Shown here piece after piece: positions 15,378 to 23,349 of a stretch of 32,645 nucleotides of DNA (its first letter is position 1; each line of letters starts with the position of its first letter). The translations under genes and the position numbers were made by a program. The notes beneath the pieces are model-generated. The model saw only the letters and a list, made by a program, of their open reading frames with translations, was not told the DNA's origin and did no database searches. The stretch is from Bacteroidota bacterium (GTDB lineage: Bacteria; Bacteroidota; Bacteroidia; Chitinophagales; Saprospiraceae), in contig JANSWP010000083.1 in NCBI GenBank assembly GCA_024743405.1, forward strand, positions 1 through 32,645, given 5' to 3'.

Positions 15378-17213
15378 ATGATTCTTAGATTCATAAATAT
15401 ATCGCTTTTAGCCATGATGTTTGCCCTAACGGCGCAAGCACAACTTTCTCCAGGCGAACTCATACAATCTCATGCAGATTTGGAAGGGATGTTCAACTGT
15501 ACGCAATGTCATGATTTGGGAAACAAAGTGTCGAATACGAAGTGTTTGGATTGTCATAAGGAGATAAAAACGAGGGTTGATAAAGGACAAGGATTTCATG
15601 CATCGAGCGAAGTCAAAGGCAAGGATTGTGCAACTTGTCATAGTGACCACCATGGTCGGGAATTCGACGCTATGCGATTTGATGAAGATAATTTTGATCA
15701 CGATTTGACAGGCTATGAATTACAGGGTGCACATGGACGAATTGACTGTCGGGAGTGTCACAAAGCAGATTTTGTTGACGATCCCGAGCTGAAAAAAAGA
15801 GAGCGAACTTTTTTGGGCTTAGATCAAGATTGTATCTCCTGTCATGAAGATATGCATCAAAACACATTGTCAACAAATGATTGTGCAATGTGTCATTCGC
15901 ACGAAGAGTTCGCACCAGCCACCTATTTCGATCATGATGATACCGAATATCCATTAGAAGGCGCCCACGCGAATGTGGATTGTATCGAATGCCACCAAAA
16001 GGAGACCCGAAATGGAAAGGATTTTCAAGTATTTACAGGGGTTAAATTTGATAATTGTATAGACTGTCACGATGATGTTCATGAAGGGAATTTAGGTAAT
16101 AACTGTAAGCAATGTCACTCAGTAGAGTCTTTTACGTCTTTGCGAAGAATCAGAAGATTTAATCATGACCGAACTAATTTTCCGCTTAAAGGAAAACATA
16201 AAGAAGTAAAATGTGCGGATTGCCACAATTTGAATGCGACATTAGATCAAATATTTCAAGATCAAATGGGTATCGCGATCAATGATTGTATCCAATGTCA
16301 TGAAGATGTACACGACAATCGGTTTGGTTCTAATTGTGCAGAATGTCATAACGAAAAATCATTTTTTGACATCCCTGAGGATAGATTTGATCATAATTTA
16401 ACTGACTTTCCTTTAGTTGGAAAACATCGTCAGGTAGAATGTAAAGAATGCCACACAGAAAGTTTAAGAGAACCTTTGGAACATAATACTTGTGCAGCTT
16501 GTCATGATGATTACCACGAGGGTGAATTTGCAATTAACCACGTCAGTCCTGATTGTGTTGAATGCCATACAGAGGATGGTTTTGAAGGGTCATTATATAC
16601 GATTGAACAACATAATGAGTCAAAGTTTCCGCTTGAAGGGGCGCATTTGGCAACCCCTTGTTTTGCTTGCCATATTAGTGAAGACGATGACCGATGGACA
16701 TTCAGAAATATTGGCGAGACCTGTGTCGATTGTCATGATGATATACACGACGGGTATTTAACTACTGAATATTACCCCGAACAAGATTGTCAAAAATGCC
16801 ATATCGCAGATAATTGGGTAGAAAATACATTCGATCATAATTTGACGGAATTTGAGTTACAAGGTGTGCATGCTGAAACAAAATGCATGGACTGTCATGG
16901 AGTAATAGAATGGACAAGCTTACCTGTTGATATAGTAGGATTTACAGGACTGACCAATGATTGTGCGCTATGTCATGAAAATGTGCATGATGACCAATTT
17001 GAGGAAAATGGAGTGACGGATTGCGCCCGATGTCATGGATTCCAAAGTTGGGGTATGGAAGATTTTAATCATGATAATACGGCTTTTCCATTAGATGGCG
17101 CTCATGCGGAAGTAGCTTGCGAAGCTTGCCATAAACCCATGGAGTCAGCCGATGGTACCATGATTACACAATATAAATTTGAGCGCTTCGAATGTATTGA
17201 CTGCCATAATTAA
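15378..17213 (+). CDS. 23-haem c-type cytochrome, periplasmic
   Basis: The 611-residue precursor has a signal peptide (residues 1-21, ending AQAQ) and 23 CxxCH haem-attachment motifs by my count, about one per 26 residues. The motifs alternate in two module types: a histidine-rich one of the form F-[DN]-H-[DN]-x-T-x-[FY]-[PE]-L-x-G-x-H-x(4)-CxxCH (at least seven copies), and a CxxCH-[ED]-D-x-H one. The extra histidines suit bis-His haem ligation. No sorting domain, lipobox or membrane helix is present, so it is probably soluble or complexed in the periplasm, acting as a haem wire. It starts 61 bp after the flavoprotein and ends at a terminator-like hairpin. Cytochrome c maturation genes are not in the window. 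Confidence 0.95.
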   Translation: MILRFINISLLAMMFALTAQAQLSPGELIQSHADLEGMFNCTQCHDLGNKVSNTKCLDCHKEIKTRVDKGQGFHASSEVKGKDCATCHSDHHGREFDAMRFDEDNFDHDLTGYELQGAHGRIDCRECHKADFVDDPELKKRERTFLGLDQDCISCHEDMHQNTLSTNDCAMCHSHEEFAPATYFDHDDTEYPLEGAHANVDCIECHQKETRNGKDFQVFTGVKFDNCIDCHDDVHEGNLGNNCKQCHSVESFTSLRRIRRFNHDRTNFPLKGKHKEVKCADCHNLNATLDQIFQDQMGIAINDCIQCHEDVHDNRFGSNCAECHNEKSFFDIPEDRFDHNLTDFPLVGKHRQVECKECHTESLREPLEHNTCAACHDDYHEGEFAINHVSPDCVECHTEDGFEGSLYTIEQHNESKFPLEGAHLATPCFACHISEDDDRWTFRNIGETCVDCHDDIHDGYLTTEYYPEQDCQKCHIADNWVENTFDHNLTEFELQGVHAETKCMDCHGVIEWTSLPVDIVGFTGLTNDCALCHENVHDDQFEENGVTDCARCHGFQSWGMEDFNHDNTAFPLDGAHAEVACEACHKPMESADGTMITQYKFERFECIDCHN

Positions 17214-17220
17214 GATAGGA

Positions 17221-17251
17221 GCAGTGAAAGATTCAAAAAATCTTTCACTGC
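17221..17251. terminator. Hairpin H1, bidirectional terminator
   Basis: GCAGTGAAAGATT (17221-17233) pairs perfectly with AATCTTTCACTGC (17239-17251) over a 5-nt loop and is followed by TTTT. It lies 7 bp after the 23-haem cytochrome stop and 10 bp before the stop of the converging gene. It shares its core with hairpins at 18227-18253 and 20000-20033. Confidence 0.8.
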
Positions 17252-17261
17252 TTTTCACTCA

Positions 17262-17939
17262 CTAGGTTTTGCTGATTTTTTGTCTATAGATTAACCCTGT
17301 TTTATCCGTAACAGTCAAAATATAAATGCCGCTATTTTGATTGAATAAGTCACCATTCCAAGATTTTCCTGATACTTTTTCATTCAAAATCAGTTGTCCC
17401 GTCATACTGTATACATTTACTTCATACAGTTCAATGTGGTCATTTACAACATTCAAAGTTCCCATTGTTGGATTGGGGCTTAATTTGAAATTATAATCGT
17501 TTGCCAGATTATGAGTATTTGTAATTTCTTCAACTTTGTAAGTTAAGCTTATCGTATCAGCAATTGTTTCATCATTAGCATCATAAAATCGAATCGTTAG
17601 TGTGCCTTCTCCCGCGAATTCTCCGAAAAACATAGAACATTGATAAAACCCTTCACCGCCGGGAAGAATTACCCCGGCTGTACCAGTATCTGGAATATGG
17701 TTAAAACAATCCGGACCTGCGCAAACTGTACCCTTCCAGTCACCTAGAAAAGTATTAGATAGCGTCTCAAAATTAACGGTGATTGGATCATTTGAAATAT
17801 TCTTTACAAGAATGTCGTCTCCCGAGTAATCATTAACAAAATGTTCTTGGTAAATATCCTCAGAAGGGTCTAATTCGAAGCTTTGTCCAACAGCAAATAG
17901 AGGTAAACAAAAGGATAAAATGGTAAATATTCTTTTCAT
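17262..17939 (-). CDS. T9SS-exported protein of unknown function
   Basis: 225 residues. It has a signal peptide (MKRIFTILSFCLPLFAVGQ), a beta-rich body of about 125 residues with a CAGPDCFNH segment (possible disulfide), and a C-terminal type IX secretion sorting domain: LSPNPTMGTLNV, then YEVNVYSMTGQLI, then SGIYILTV and a basic end KISKT. It is therefore exported across the outer membrane and probably released or anchored at the surface. The body, with GTLTIRFYDANDETIADTISL, resembles short Ig-like domains that bind or decorate. It lies between the two haem-wire genes on the opposite strand, so it may work with them outside the cell, but position is the only evidence. Confidence 0.85.
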   Translation of the reverse strand: MKRIFTILSFCLPLFAVGQSFELDPSEDIYQEHFVNDYSGDDILVKNISNDPITVNFETLSNTFLGDWKGTVCAGPDCFNHIPDTGTAGVILPGGEGFYQCSMFFGEFAGEGTLTIRFYDANDETIADTISLTYKVEEITNTHNLANDYNFKLSPNPTMGTLNVVNDHIELYEVNVYSMTGQLILNEKVSGKSWNGDLFNQNSGIYILTVTDKTGLIYRQKISKT

Positions 17940-18167
17940 ATTAATTTGGATTTAGGTTAAAATTCTTTCTAGGAATACGAATATATTGATTTAGTAAGGT
18001 AAGCTTCTAATAACCTACTTTGTTTTAATCTAAATCACCCAAAAACATCTAAAAACAAGCCTTTGACGAGAATATATTTATTTTTTTTCATTCAAAGCAA
18101 CCTGCCCCACAATGATACCCGTATAAGTCTCAAAGAAAAATAGTCAAGCTAAATAGTAGAAATAATA
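17940..18167. promoter_or_regulatory. Divergent intergenic region before the 22-haem cytochrome
   Basis: A 228-bp AT-rich spacer between divergent genes that must hold both promoters. No clear operator, riboswitch or strong hairpin is seen within it. Confidence 0.4.
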
Positions 18168-19985
18168 ATGCATAAATCATCTTCCATCATAAGACCGAAT
18201 ACGATATCTCCACCTAGAGACAGCGTGCTGAAAGATTTTGAAAATCTTTCAGCTCTAATAACGCTCTGTTTTCTGTTAATAACATTCGGACTCTCTGCCC
18301 AGTCCCCTCATGGTGAACAATTTGAAATGAATTGTGCGGCGTGCCACACTTCAGATAGTTGGGAAATTCCTTTGGAAAAATGGAATTTTGAACCTATTAA
18401 TCCAAATAATTATGAAGGCGTAACAGACGCTTTGCCAGTAGATTCTATTCGCTTTAATCACAATGACACCAACTTTCCATTGGAAGGAGGGCATGCTGCG
18501 ACAGATTGTCGATTGTGTCACGAGGCATTAGTCTTTACCGAAACTCAAATGGAATGTATCTCATGTCATACCGATTTTCATAATATGACTGTTGGATCAG
18601 ATTGTGCGAGATGTCATACCGTTGATAATTGGCTAGTCGATAATATTACAGAATTACATCAAGATAATGGATTTCCTTTACTCGGAGCACATGCTCAAAT
18701 AAGCTGTAATGATTGTCATATATCCGAATCCAACCTTCAGTTTAATCGACTCGGAAACGACTGTTTAAACTGCCATATGTCAGATTATCTAGCAACAACA
18801 GAACCCAATCACATTGCATCAGGATATTCAACACAATGTATAGATTGCCATGATATAAATGCCTTTGACTGGTCAGCCGACAATATATTACACGACTTTT
18901 TCCCACTACAAAAAGGACACGATATAGGCTGTACAGAATGTCATACGACAGGTACTTTTGCGACGATTCCAAGCGATTGTTTTTCTTGTCACCAAATGGA
19001 TTTTGATGCTGTAATAAACCCGGATCACAAAGCTTTAAATTTTGGGACTGATTGTGCCTCTTGTCATACATTGGATTTAGATTGGATGCCTGCGGAGTAC
19101 AAACAACATGACAATGATTACTTCCCAATTTATAGTGGTTCGCATAATGGCGAATGGTCTAGTTGTGTTGAATGTCACCCAAATCCAGCGAATTATGCTG
19201 AATTTACTTGTATAACTTGCCATGGAAAATCGGAAACAGATGACGATCACAATAAAGTGGGAGGATATGTCTATGAAAGTGGCGCGTGTTTAGCTTGTCA
19301 CCCTACAGGCGACGAAGATGGAACTTTTGACCATAATAAAACGAATTTCCCATTAACGGGCGCCCATGTATCTGTAGATTGTAACAGTTGTCACGCAAAT
19401 GGTTATGAAGGGACACCAACCGAATGTTCTGCCTGTCATCAAATGGATTTTGAGCAAACTACCGCACCAGATCATGAACAGTTAAATTTCTCAATGGATT
19501 GTGTAAGTTGCCATACAACAGATCCAAATTGGATGCCTGCAACCTTCGCCGACCATGATAATTATTATGTCTTAAAAGGTGCACACAAACAAGTTGGATG
19601 TGCAGAATGTCACAATTCAACCTTTACCAATACGCCAACAACCTGTTTTGGTTGTCATGAAAGTGACTACAATAATGCCAATGACCCAGACCATAATAGC
19701 GCGAACTTCCCAACTGATTGTTTGGAATGTCATACAGAAAACGCATGGGAACCGGCAAATTGGGATCATGATGGAGAGTATTTCCCAATTTACAGCGGAA
19801 ACCACAAAAATGAATGGAACGACTGTGCAGAATGCCATACATCACCTGGTAATTTTGCCATCTTCAGTTGTATTGATTGTCACGAACACAATGATCCGAA
19901 TGATTTAGCCGATGAACATGATGATGTCAGTGGATATCAATATGTGAGTACGAAATGTTTAGAATGTCATCCTAATGGCGACTAG
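18168..19985 (+). CDS. 22-haem c-type cytochrome, periplasmic
   Basis: The 605-residue frame carries 22 CxxCH motifs by my count. It uses F/H-rich modules like those of the 23-haem protein (FNHNDTNFPLEGGH, FDHNKTNFPLTGAH) plus a distinct unit of the type CxxCHxxDF...PDHxxxNF..DCxxCHT...W.P that recurs about four times. A longer unit beginning FPIYSGxHxxEW and ending CxxCHPxGD is duplicated at about residues 320-385 and 530-605. The start is uncertain: ATG 18168 puts 28 residues before the hydrophobic signal core (ITLCFLLITFGLSAQ), while an in-frame GTG at 18225 gives a normal signal peptide but lies at the foot of a 27-bp palindrome. No sorting domain is present; periplasmic haem wire inferred. 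Confidence 0.93.
   Translation: MHKSSSIIRPNTISPPRDSVLKDFENLSALITLCFLLITFGLSAQSPHGEQFEMNCAACHTSDSWEIPLEKWNFEPINPNNYEGVTDALPVDSIRFNHNDTNFPLEGGHAATDCRLCHEALVFTETQMECISCHTDFHNMTVGSDCARCHTVDNWLVDNITELHQDNGFPLLGAHAQISCNDCHISESNLQFNRLGNDCLNCHMSDYLATTEPNHIASGYSTQCIDCHDINAFDWSADNILHDFFPLQKGHDIGCTECHTTGTFATIPSDCFSCHQMDFDAVINPDHKALNFGTDCASCHTLDLDWMPAEYKQHDNDYFPIYSGSHNGEWSSCVECHPNPANYAEFTCITCHGKSETDDDHNKVGGYVYESGACLACHPTGDEDGTFDHNKTNFPLTGAHVSVDCNSCHANGYEGTPTECSACHQMDFEQTTAPDHEQLNFSMDCVSCHTTDPNWMPATFADHDNYYVLKGAHKQVGCAECHNSTFTNTPTTCFGCHESDYNNANDPDHNSANFPTDCLECHTENAWEPANWDHDGEYFPIYSGNHKNEWNDCAECHTSPGNFAIFSCIDCHEHNDPNDLADEHDDVSGYQYVSTKCLECHPNGD
18227..18253. repeat. Hairpin H2 inside the 5' end of the 22-haem cytochrome gene
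   Basis: A perfect palindrome: GCTGAAAGATTTT, one central G, AAAATCTTTCAGC. An outer AGCGT (18222-18226) and ACGCT (18261-18265) can extend the stem past a bulge. The sequence core is that of the two terminator hairpins after the haem-wire genes. It lies over the possible GTG start and the signal-peptide codons, so it could control translation, attenuate transcription, or be a dispersed palindrome that landed in the gene. Confidence 0.7.
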
Positions 19986-19999
19986 AAAAAATGAGGCTT

Positions 20000-20033
20000 A
20001 AATGTGAAAGGTTTTAAAAAACCTTTCACATTT
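20000..20033 (+). terminator. Hairpin H3, terminator of the 22-haem cytochrome gene
   Basis: AAATGTGAAAGGTTT (20000-20014) pairs perfectly with its complement at 20019-20033 over a 4-nt loop, followed by more T residues. It starts 15 bp after the stop codon. The core is shared with hairpins H1 and H2. Confidence 0.8.
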
Positions 20034-20137
20034 TTCTCTCTTTCGAAATAGTTTTCCCGTTCAACACCGAATTTTTCTCTTTCGGAAAAATAGGAACCCT
20101 TCCTGAAAATAAATTTGTGAAATTGCAATATGCTCAT

Positions 20138-20302
20138 TAGACTTTATGCTAAAAGTATTATTGAGATAGAAGTTTTGAATTTTGACCTCAATCGAGAAAC
20201 GCACGGAGCCTAATAGCCATAGTTATTAAGGCGAGTACGTGACGAAGAGTGAGGACAAAAGACTAAGTTCTAGCCATAGAATATTTTTTGGAATAAAGTC
20301 TA
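20138..20302. repeat. Long imperfect palindrome E2
   Basis: The ends TAGACTTTAT (20138-20147) and ATAAAGTCTA (20293-20302) are exactly complementary. Moving inward, the arms keep matching with small gaps, for example TTTTGACCTCA against TGAGGACAAAA, and close at an apical GCCTAATA/TATTAAGGC pairing. The full 165 bp can fold into one long bulged hairpin. No open reading frame fits it. It may be a miniature mobile element or a structured RNA. Confidence 0.65.
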
Positions 20303-20399
20303 TTGGGTTGTCAGATAAATTCAACCATCCAAATAAAAACCCTTCTTTGATTAACCATCATCGTGGAATTTGTCAAGAACCATAAAAAATAGTGTCCAA

Positions 20400-22010
20400 A
20401 TGAAAAATATCCTTCAAATATCCTTTTTCTTGCTCTTTGCATTTTCATTACATGGACAAATCGATGTCGTACTCGAAACAGGAACTGTATCTTTCGTTTC
20501 CTCCCGAAATGTATATGTCAAATTTAATTCTACTGAAAACATTAATGTTGGAGATACCTTATTTATCAATAATAATGGGAATCTACTTCCCGCATTACTC
20601 ATCGATAACAAGTCTTCTTCTTCCACTGTGTGTTCAAGGTTAGGAGAACAGGATTTTAAAGCAGGCGACGAAATATCCGCTCGAACGATTATCAAAAAAG
20701 AAGTGCCTAAAGTTATAGAAGAAGAAAAAGATGAACCATTTCCAAAGGTAGAGGAAATACCTATTGGCGACCGCCCTGTGGCACCTCAACCTGAATCCGA
20801 GGAGGAGGAAGTCTTATTTAAAGAGAAAATAAAAGGTCGGATCTCAGCAGCATCGTATAGTAATTTTTCTGATTACAAGACTTCTCATCGAATGCGATAT
20901 GCGTTCTCTTTTAGGGGGTATAATTTGAAAAATTCGCGATTTTCAACTGAAAACTATATTACATTCAGGCATACACTAAATGATTCGGTCAATATTTCGG
21001 ATGCCTTAAGGATTTATTCTCTTTCCGTAAAATATGACTTTGATAAATCGTCGAGTTTGACTTTTGGGCGAAAAATCAATCAGAAGATCTCAAGCATGGG
21101 GGCGATTGATGGATTACAATACGAAAAGGGATTTGGCAATTTCCGATTGGGCGCCATTGCTGGTTCGAGACCTAATTTTCAAGATTACAGTTTTGACCCT
21201 TCTTTATTACAATTTGGAGCTTATGCGAGTCATGTTTCAAGCGATCCTGGCAATTATGCCATAACCACACTCGGTGTCGTTCAACAGATGAACAAAGGCA
21301 ATACCGACCGCCGTTTTATGTATTTTCAACATTCTAGTCAGTTAGCCAAAAACTTAAATCTCTTCGGTTCATTTGAAGTGGACTTCTTTGAAAACATCAA
21401 TAACGAAATCAATAGTTCGGCACGCCTAACTAATTTATACGTCTCTTTGCGCTATCGAATCAATAAAAAATGGAGAGTTTCCGCCTCTTATGACAATCGA
21501 AAGAATATTATTTATTACGAATCCTATAAAGATTTTATTGATCGATTGATAGAAGATGAAACACGACAGGGATTCCGTTTTGGAATTAGTCACCGACCAA
21601 CTCGTATGATTTCATGGGGGCTTAATTCTAGTGTTCGGTTCCAAAAAAGTAAAGCGAATCCGTCTCGAAACCTCAATGGATATATTACTATCAGTAAGGT
21701 TCCTTTTATTAATGCTCGAGCTACGATTCGAGCCAATTTCCTTCAAACTGACTTTTTGGATAGCCAGATTTTTGGTGCGCGATTATCTAAAGAACTCATT
21801 AGAGGTAAGTTGAATGGAGAGATTTATTATCGATGGGTAGACTATAAATATAAAATCGGCGACCGAGTAGTTCATCAGAATATCGGTGGTGCAAGTTTGA
21901 ATCTCAGAATTCAGAAAAACTTATCTCTTTACCTATATTACGAAGGGGTTTTTGATCAATCAAATCAAAATTATAGTCGCTTTAATGCGAAACTGATTAA
22001 GCGTTTTTAG
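20400..22010 (+). CDS. Outer-membrane beta-barrel protein with N-terminal SH3-like domain
   Basis: From the ATG at 20400 the protein has 536 residues and a signal peptide (MKNILQISFFLLFAFSLHGQ). The frame extends to a TTG at 20370 that I reject. Residues of about 20-95 form a small beta domain (GTVSFVSSRNVYVKFNSTENINVGDTLFI), then an acidic/proline linker, then about 380 residues of alternating amphipathic strands with aromatic girdles, ending in the outer-membrane-type C-terminus KRF. About 16 or more strands would fit the length. No TonB box or plug is seen. Located right after a 22-haem cytochrome, it is the candidate barrel through which haem wires could reach the surface, as in porin-cytochrome conduits; it has no visible similarity to MtrB. 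Function is inferred from context. Confidence 0.75.
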   Translation: MKNILQISFFLLFAFSLHGQIDVVLETGTVSFVSSRNVYVKFNSTENINVGDTLFINNNGNLLPALLIDNKSSSSTVCSRLGEQDFKAGDEISARTIIKKEVPKVIEEEKDEPFPKVEEIPIGDRPVAPQPESEEEEVLFKEKIKGRISAASYSNFSDYKTSHRMRYAFSFRGYNLKNSRFSTENYITFRHTLNDSVNISDALRIYSLSVKYDFDKSSSLTFGRKINQKISSMGAIDGLQYEKGFGNFRLGAIAGSRPNFQDYSFDPSLLQFGAYASHVSSDPGNYAITTLGVVQQMNKGNTDRRFMYFQHSSQLAKNLNLFGSFEVDFFENINNEINSSARLTNLYVSLRYRINKKWRVSASYDNRKNIIYYESYKDFIDRLIEDETRQGFRFGISHRPTRMISWGLNSSVRFQKSKANPSRNLNGYITISKVPFINARATIRANFLQTDFLDSQIFGARLSKELIRGKLNGEIYYRWVDYKYKIGDRVVHQNIGGASLNLRIQKNLSLYLYYEGVFDQSNQNYSRFNAKLIKRF

Positions 22011-22036
22011 GATTGTCAGCTTGGTAGTTGACAATC
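22011..22036 (+). terminator. Hairpin after the beta-barrel gene
   Basis: GATTGTCA (22011-22018) pairs with TGACAATC (22029-22036) directly after the stop codon. There is no clear T-tract, so the terminator call is moderate. Confidence 0.5.
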
Positions 22037-22203
22037 TTAATCTAATCGAATCACCTCCACACTAAAAGATATTTTTGGTTTCCACCAAAGAACATCCCTA
22101 CTCAACACTCAATTGTACCCAATGAGCAAGAGATGATAGAATAACTCCGAATTGCATGTTAATTTTGGATCGTTGGCTCTGAACTCAATCCAAAAAAAAA
22201 AAC

Positions 22204-22755
22204 ATGATTCGCTTATTGATTATCTCATTCATTGTTTTCATTACGACTTCATTCGATATCGAAGAATCGGTTTGGATCATTCAAACAGGGCAGATTCATT
22301 TTAGGTCAGAAGCTCCATTAGAAGTAATTGAGGCAACATCAAAAGAACTAAAAGGAGTGATTGACACAAAAAATAGAACCTTTGCCTTCACGATAGATGT
22401 AAAAAGTTTTAATGGATTCAATAATTTACTCCAGCAAACACATTTTTACGAAAATTATATGGAAAGTGTTGAACATCAACAAGCATCTTTTACCGGAAAA
22501 ATTATTGAGAAAACAGTTTTGAGCAAAGACGGGGTATACACTTTAAGAGCAAAGGGGAAACTCAAAATTCATGGTGTGGAACAAGAGCGAATTATTAAAA
22601 GTCAAGTTGCGATTAAAGACGGAACCTTGCAATTAAGAGCCTTTTTTACCATCTTTTTGGTGGAGCATGATATTTCAATTCCAAAAATTGTCCATCAGAA
22701 AATTGCAGAGGAAATTCAGGTGAGGGTGGAGGCAGCGTTAGAAAAAAATAGATAA
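22204..22755 (+). CDS. YceI family lipocalin-like periplasmic protein, first copy
   Basis: 183 residues with an N-terminal signal segment (MIRLLIISFIVFITTSF). Family features are the opening strand GQIHFRSEAPLEVIEA, then FYENYMES with QQASFTGKI, KGKLKIHGVEQ, and a closing DISIPKIVHQKIAEEIQVRVE. YceI proteins form an eight-stranded barrel that binds a long polyisoprenoid such as a quinone-type lipid. Beside electron-transfer genes, a quinone-carrying role is attractive but inferred. A run of 11 A residues ends one base before the ATG. A second copy starts 3 bp after this gene, so the two are cotranscribed. Confidence 0.88.
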   Translation: MIRLLIISFIVFITTSFDIEESVWIIQTGQIHFRSEAPLEVIEATSKELKGVIDTKNRTFAFTIDVKSFNGFNNLLQQTHFYENYMESVEHQQASFTGKIIEKTVLSKDGVYTLRAKGKLKIHGVEQERIIKSQVAIKDGTLQLRAFFTIFLVEHDISIPKIVHQKIAEEIQVRVEAALEKNR

Positions 22756-22758
22756 ACC

Positions 22759-23307
22759 ATGATTCGATTAATTTTCATTGTTTTCATTTTTACCATTTCG
22801 GCGGCGTTTTATTCGAAAGGGAAGACTTATGTTTGTCATAAAGGGCAGATTCTTTTCAAATCTGAAGCCTCTTTGGAAGTCATTGAAGCAAAGTCAGAAA
22901 AGCTACAAGGAATTATCAATATCGATGATCGGTCATTCGCTTTGATGATCGACATTAACAGTTTTGAGGGATTTAGTACGCCATTCTATAAGCGGTTATT
23001 TAATGAAAATTATATGGAAAGTACGAAATATCAACAAGCGACATTTGTAGGGAAGATTATCGAAAAAAGAAATTTGGAAAAAGATGGAGCCTACACTTTG
23101 AGAGCAAAAGGGAAACTCAAAATTCATGGAGTGGAACAAGAGCGAATTATTAAAAGTCAAGTGAGCGTGAAAGATGGAACACTAAATTTTGAATCTTCTT
23201 TTTCTGTTTTCCTAAATGACCACGATATTACGCTTCCAAAAATTGTTCAGCAGAAAATTTCTGAGGAAATTCAGGTGAATGTTAAAGGCCAAATGCGCCT
23301 AAAATAG
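22759..23307 (+). CDS. YceI family lipocalin-like periplasmic protein, second copy
   Basis: 182 residues, a tandem paralogue of the preceding gene, with signal segment MIRLIFIVFIFTISAAFYSKG and the same landmarks (GQILFKSEASLEVIEA, FNENYMES, ATFVGKI, KGKLKIHGVEQ, DITLPKIVQQKISEEIQVNV). Amino-acid identity looks roughly half over most of the length, but a block of 71 bases (about 23092-23162) is almost identical to 22536-22606 in the first copy, with three silent differences. That uneven pattern suggests gene conversion or strong local constraint. The kinase gene begins 42 bp downstream and could share the transcript. Confidence 0.88.
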   Translation: MIRLIFIVFIFTISAAFYSKGKTYVCHKGQILFKSEASLEVIEAKSEKLQGIINIDDRSFALMIDINSFEGFSTPFYKRLFNENYMESTKYQQATFVGKIIEKRNLEKDGAYTLRAKGKLKIHGVEQERIIKSQVSVKDGTLNFESSFSVFLNDHDITLPKIVQQKISEEIQVNVKGQMRLK

Positions 23308-23349
23308 GAGTATTGACTTTAAAGTTGATCATATTTTAGAAAATAATAT

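Larger units (their letters stand above)
19986..20399. other. 414-bp spacer with terminator and palindrome E2
   Basis: No gene is seen. The spacer starts with terminator hairpin H3 (20000-20033) and contains the 165-bp imperfect palindrome E2 (20138-20302). The last 100 bp should hold the promoter of the beta-barrel gene; no clear consensus was found. Confidence 0.5.

Noticed and set aside
15426-19845. Several open frames on the opposite strand or in other frames of the two haem-wire genes
   Set aside because: They are by-products of biased Cys/His/Asp codons, lack signals or domains, and overlap well-supported genes completely.
15450-19980. Regularly spaced near-repeats resembling a CRISPR-like or tandem DNA array
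   Set aside because: They are the codons of repeated CxxCH and FPLxGxH modules; spacing is protein-driven and the sequences between are coding in one frame.
22192-22202. A11 run just before the first YceI start as a phase-variable tract
   Set aside because: It lies outside the coding frame, and A-rich leaders before ATG are usual in Bacteroidota; slippage would have no obvious on/off effect.
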